Translations under genes and position numbers: made by a program | Shown: piece by piece, positions 61,883 through 64,000 of the stretch | How positions within the stretch are numbered: position 1 is the stretch's first letter | Layout: the number at the start of each line of letters is the position of its first letter | Source: CAG-552 sp964516925 | GTDB lineage: Bacteria; Bacillota; Clostridia; Christensenellales; Pumilibacteraceae | Length of the DNA: 64,000 nt | Assembly (NCBI GenBank): GCA_964516925.1 | Contig: CAZEXL010000007.1 | Coordinates: 1-64,000 of the forward strand | Reading direction: 5' to 3' | Notes under the pieces: model-generated | What the model was told of the DNA's origin: nothing | Databases searched by the model: none | Seen by the model: the letters and a program-made list of their open reading frames with translations, nothing else

Positions 61883-63211
61883 TTAGTAATTATATTTCTT
61901 TTTCTTTGCAAAAAGGAAGACTACCGATACGCACACCGACATGATCTCGGCGGCTACGATAGACCACCATATTCCGTCCACGTCCCAAATTAGCGGAAAA
62001 ATAAGCACTGCGGCTATTTGGAACACGAGCGTTCGCAAGAACGATATAAGCGCCGAGGTAAGTCCGTCGTTTAACGCGGTAAAGAACGACGACGAGAAAA
62101 TCGAAAAGCCCGAAAGCAAGAACGAAAACGAGAAGATTCCGAATGCGTGAAGCGTAAGGTCCATAAGTTCGGGCTTGTAGCTTACGAATATCGTGGCAAG
62201 CGGCTTGGCAAGTATAAACGACGAGCCGAACATTAAAACAGCCGCCGTAGCGATAATAACGAAACTCTTGCGCCTTAAGCTTTTAAGCTGGTCGGTATCG
62301 CCCGCGCCGTAGTTGTAGCTGATTATGGGCGCGCTACCCACCGAATAGCCTATGAAAATGGCAATAAACACCATATTTACGTACATAAGCACGCCGTACG
62401 CCGAAACGCCGTCCTGCCCGAAATACTTAAGCAGCTGCGCGTTGTAAAGCATACTTACTACCGACATTGCGATATTGGACATAAGTTCGGACGAGCCGTT
62501 GGTACAAGTTTTTAGCAGTGCGATTCCGTCCCACTTGGCTCTGCCGAGTCTAAGCGAGCTTGTATTGCGAGTAAAGAAATAGAAAAGCGGCAAAATTCCG
62601 CCTACGCACTGACCGATATCGGTAGCAACGGCGGCGCCTATCAGCCCCCAACCGAGCACGCCCACGAATAGCCAATCCAAGAAAATATTCGTTAATCCTG
62701 CCGCAACGGTTACTATAAGCCCTAGCGTCGGCTTGCCGGAAGTCGCGAAGTAGCATTGAAACTCGTATTGAAGTATGTACGCGGGTATAGCGAACACGAG
62801 CACGTCGCCGTACACAACGGCATCTTCCAGCATCTGCCCTTCGGCGCCCAAAAGCCGTGCCACGGGACGCATACAAAACACGCCCACCAAAACGAGCAAC
62901 GCGCCTATTACTATCGAAGAATATACCAAAAACGAGAACGTTTGATTTGCTTTCTCCTTTTCGCCTTCGCCCAAAAGCTTGCCTATAAGAGCGCTTCCGC
63001 CGGTACCGAGCATAAAGCCCACGCTACCCAAAATCATAGTAAACGGTATAATAAAGTTGACGGCGGCAAAAGCCGTATCGCCTACATAATTGGATACGAA
63101 AAATCCGTCCACTACGCCGTAAACGGACGTAAACACCATCATTATTATCGACGGCAACGTGTACTTTAATAGTTTCTTGTAGTTAAATTTATCCGATATT
63201 TCTATTTTCAT
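61883..63211 (-). CDS. MATE family efflux transporter, 442 aa
   Basis: Twelve membrane segments in two related halves. DinF/NorM-type patterns: LPSIIMMVFTSVYGVVDGFFVSNYVGDTAFAAVN, GTGGSALIGKLLGEGEKEKA, and GYSVGSAPIISYNYGAGD. Exports cationic drugs or metabolites in exchange for Na+ or H+. The ATG at 63211 follows AAAGGAGA; longer frame to 63442 has no support. Its leader of about 70 nt contains a strong hairpin. Substrate not known. Confidence 0.93.
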   Translation of the reverse strand: MKIEISDKFNYKKLLKYTLPSIIMMVFTSVYGVVDGFFVSNYVGDTAFAAVNFIIPFTMILGSVGFMLGTGGSALIGKLLGEGEKEKANQTFSFLVYSSIVIGALLVLVGVFCMRPVARLLGAEGQMLEDAVVYGDVLVFAIPAYILQYEFQCYFATSGKPTLGLIVTVAAGLTNIFLDWLFVGVLGWGLIGAAVATDIGQCVGGILPLFYFFTRNTSSLRLGRAKWDGIALLKTCTNGSSELMSNIAMSVVSMLYNAQLLKYFGQDGVSAYGVLMYVNMVFIAIFIGYSVGSAPIISYNYGAGDTDQLKSLRRKSFVIIATAAVLMFGSSFILAKPLATIFVSYKPELMDLTLHAFGIFSFSFLLSGFSIFSSSFFTALNDGLTSALISFLRTLVFQIAAVLIFPLIWDVDGIWWSIVAAEIMSVCVSVVFLFAKKKKYNY

Positions 63212-63249
63212 ATTTCCGTCTCCTTTCGCCACCCTTCCACATAATTCAA

Positions 63250-63272
63250 GCCGTACGTTTTTTGCGTACGGC
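63250..63272 (-). other. Leader hairpin of the MATE gene
   Basis: GCCGTACG / CGTACGGC, eight perfect pairs around a CAAAAAA loop, in the 5' leader. It has no U-tract. It does not match a riboswitch class I know. Confidence 0.6.
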
Positions 63273-63287
63273 GACGTCGGTTGCCTA

Positions 63288-63316
63288 ATTCTAACATACG
63301 CTAGAAAAATTGTCAA
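63288..63316 (-). promoter_or_regulatory. Promoter of the MATE gene
   Basis: TTGACA (63311-63316), 17 bases, TAGAAT (63288-63293). Confidence 0.8.
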
Positions 63317-63431
63317 ACGATTTATTAAGTATGTTTCGTTGTGAAGTTTAATAGAAAATATTGTAGAACAAAGAACTACGAAGCATTGCCGCCAACTAGG
63401 CGCATTTACATGCGTCACCTCGCCCTTAAAC

Positions 63432-63465
63432 AAAAAAGGCACTTCGTTTTGAAGTGCACTTTTTG
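63432..63465 (-). terminator. Terminator of the third BspA-like gene
   Basis: GGCACTTC / GAAGTGCA stem between A and T runs, like that at 350-383. Confidence 0.8.
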
Positions 63466-63479
63466 TTTAGCTTAATTTA

Positions 63480-64000
63480 TTATTGTTTTGTCCAAGCAAG
63501 TATCGTTTTGCCGTCGGTATCGTAATGCCAATAGTTGCCGCTTGTCGTAGGTTGTGTTTCGCTGTAGTAGTAGCGTGTTACGGAAGCAAGATAGGTGATG
63601 TCACCATATATCGCAATTGCATTCCATTCACTTTTGCTTCCTTCGTAGTATACGCTTGTTAAGCTACTGCAAGAAGAGAACGCATTAACTCCTATGCTTG
63701 TTACGCTAGAAGGTATTGTTATGCTTGTTAAGCTACTGCAATTATAGAACGTATAACTTCCTATGCTTGTTACGCTAGAAGGTATCGTTATGCTTGTTAA
63801 CTTACTGCAATTATAGAACGCATAACTTCCTATGCTCGTTACGCTATCGGGGATTGTTATGCTTGTTAGGCTACTGCAATTAGAGAACGCACCATAATAA
63901 ATAACCTTAGTATGTTCATTTATTATACACGAAGATATATCCTTTGACTTTGCTTTTACAAGTACTACATATGGATTTTCGTTATTGCCTAAATAACATG
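63480..64000 (-). CDS. BspA-like leucine-rich-repeat protein, C-terminal end (partial)
   Basis: The gene enters from the right edge; the start lies outside. The visible 173 codons encode BspA-type repeats (SVTSIGSYAFxNCSKLTSITIP) and a C-terminal segment ending NYWHYDTDGKTILAWTKQ, close to that of the 1364-aa lipoprotein at 406 (...NYWHYDTDGKTIVVWSKQ). The insert GNNENPYVVLVKAKS is shared too. So the two genes are recent paralogues. Confidence 0.85.
   Translation of the reverse strand, partial: CYLGNNENPYVVLVKAKSKDISSCIINEHTKVIYYGAFSNCSSLTSITIPDSVTSIGSYAFYNCSKLTSITIPSSVTSIGSYTFYNCSSLTSITIPSSVTSIGVNAFSSCSSLTSVYYEGSKSEWNAIAIYGDITYLASVTRYYYSETQPTTSGNYWHYDTDGKTILAWTKQ

Noticed and set aside
63212..63287. 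Known riboswitch before the MATE gene
   Set aside because: Guanidine, THF and preQ1 patterns were considered; none fits the bases seen.

Overview
The window looks like part of a metagenome-assembled chromosome of an anaerobic, gut-type Bacillota (class Clostridia; Christensenellales is my guess, not shown). Supporting signs are class III (anaerobic) ribonucleotide reductase, a monomeric [FeFe] hydrogenase, radical-SAM activases, spoVG, a Gram-positive type signal peptidase, lipoproteins, BspA-like surface proteins, sigma-A promoters close to TTGACA/17/TATAAT, and rho-independent terminators. Three runs of exactly 100 N (22338-22437, 24438-24537, 34325-34424) all fall inside tandem repeats and are scaffolding placeholders, not real lengths.

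Layout. 0.4-6.2 kb: two BspA-like leucine-rich-repeat lipoproteins and a divergent small XRE regulator with a shared palindromic promoter. 6.3-17.7 kb: ArsB/Na+-type transporter, ftsH plus an overlapping unknown gene, an envelope operon (hydrolase, signal peptidase I, DegV, DUF3810 protein), and a MarR-controlled MacB-like ABC exporter. 18-28.4 kb: two very large cell-surface proteins and an unknown lipoprotein. 28.8-35.6 kb: CNNM/CBS transporter; operon rplI-patatin-metallohydrolase-Nudix; DUF1893 gene; tandem repeats; an XRE regulator divergent from a small membrane protein. 35.7-45.8 kb: PflX-like radical SAM, ABC-F, a PfkB-like protein, murC, spoVG, recombination/replication genes (dnaX-ybaB-recR), a metal permease, and tRNA-Ser(GCU) with a serine-recombinase relic beside it. 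46.3-53.8 kb: a giant lipoprotein, a TetR regulator and a two-component system. 54-63.2 kb: unknown TPR-like gene, nrdG, trxB, nrdD (glutaredoxin-fused), hydrogenase, MATE exporter. 63.5-64 kb: C-terminal end of a third BspA-like gene running off the right edge.

How parts work together. NrdD carries its own glutaredoxin and lies directly upstream of trxB in a coupled pair, so the reductase probably draws electrons from NADPH through TrxB; nrdG, its activase, sits nearby between inverted copies of an interspersed repeat. Surface genes make up roughly a third of the coding sequence, and some are paired with dedicated repressors. Several genes (14.8, 21.4, 36.5, 36.6, 45.5 kb, possibly 40.6 kb) have a good -10 box only 6-8 nt before the ATG and no ribosome-binding site, suggesting a notable share of leaderless mRNAs.

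All identifications come from reading protein motifs by eye; no search was run.
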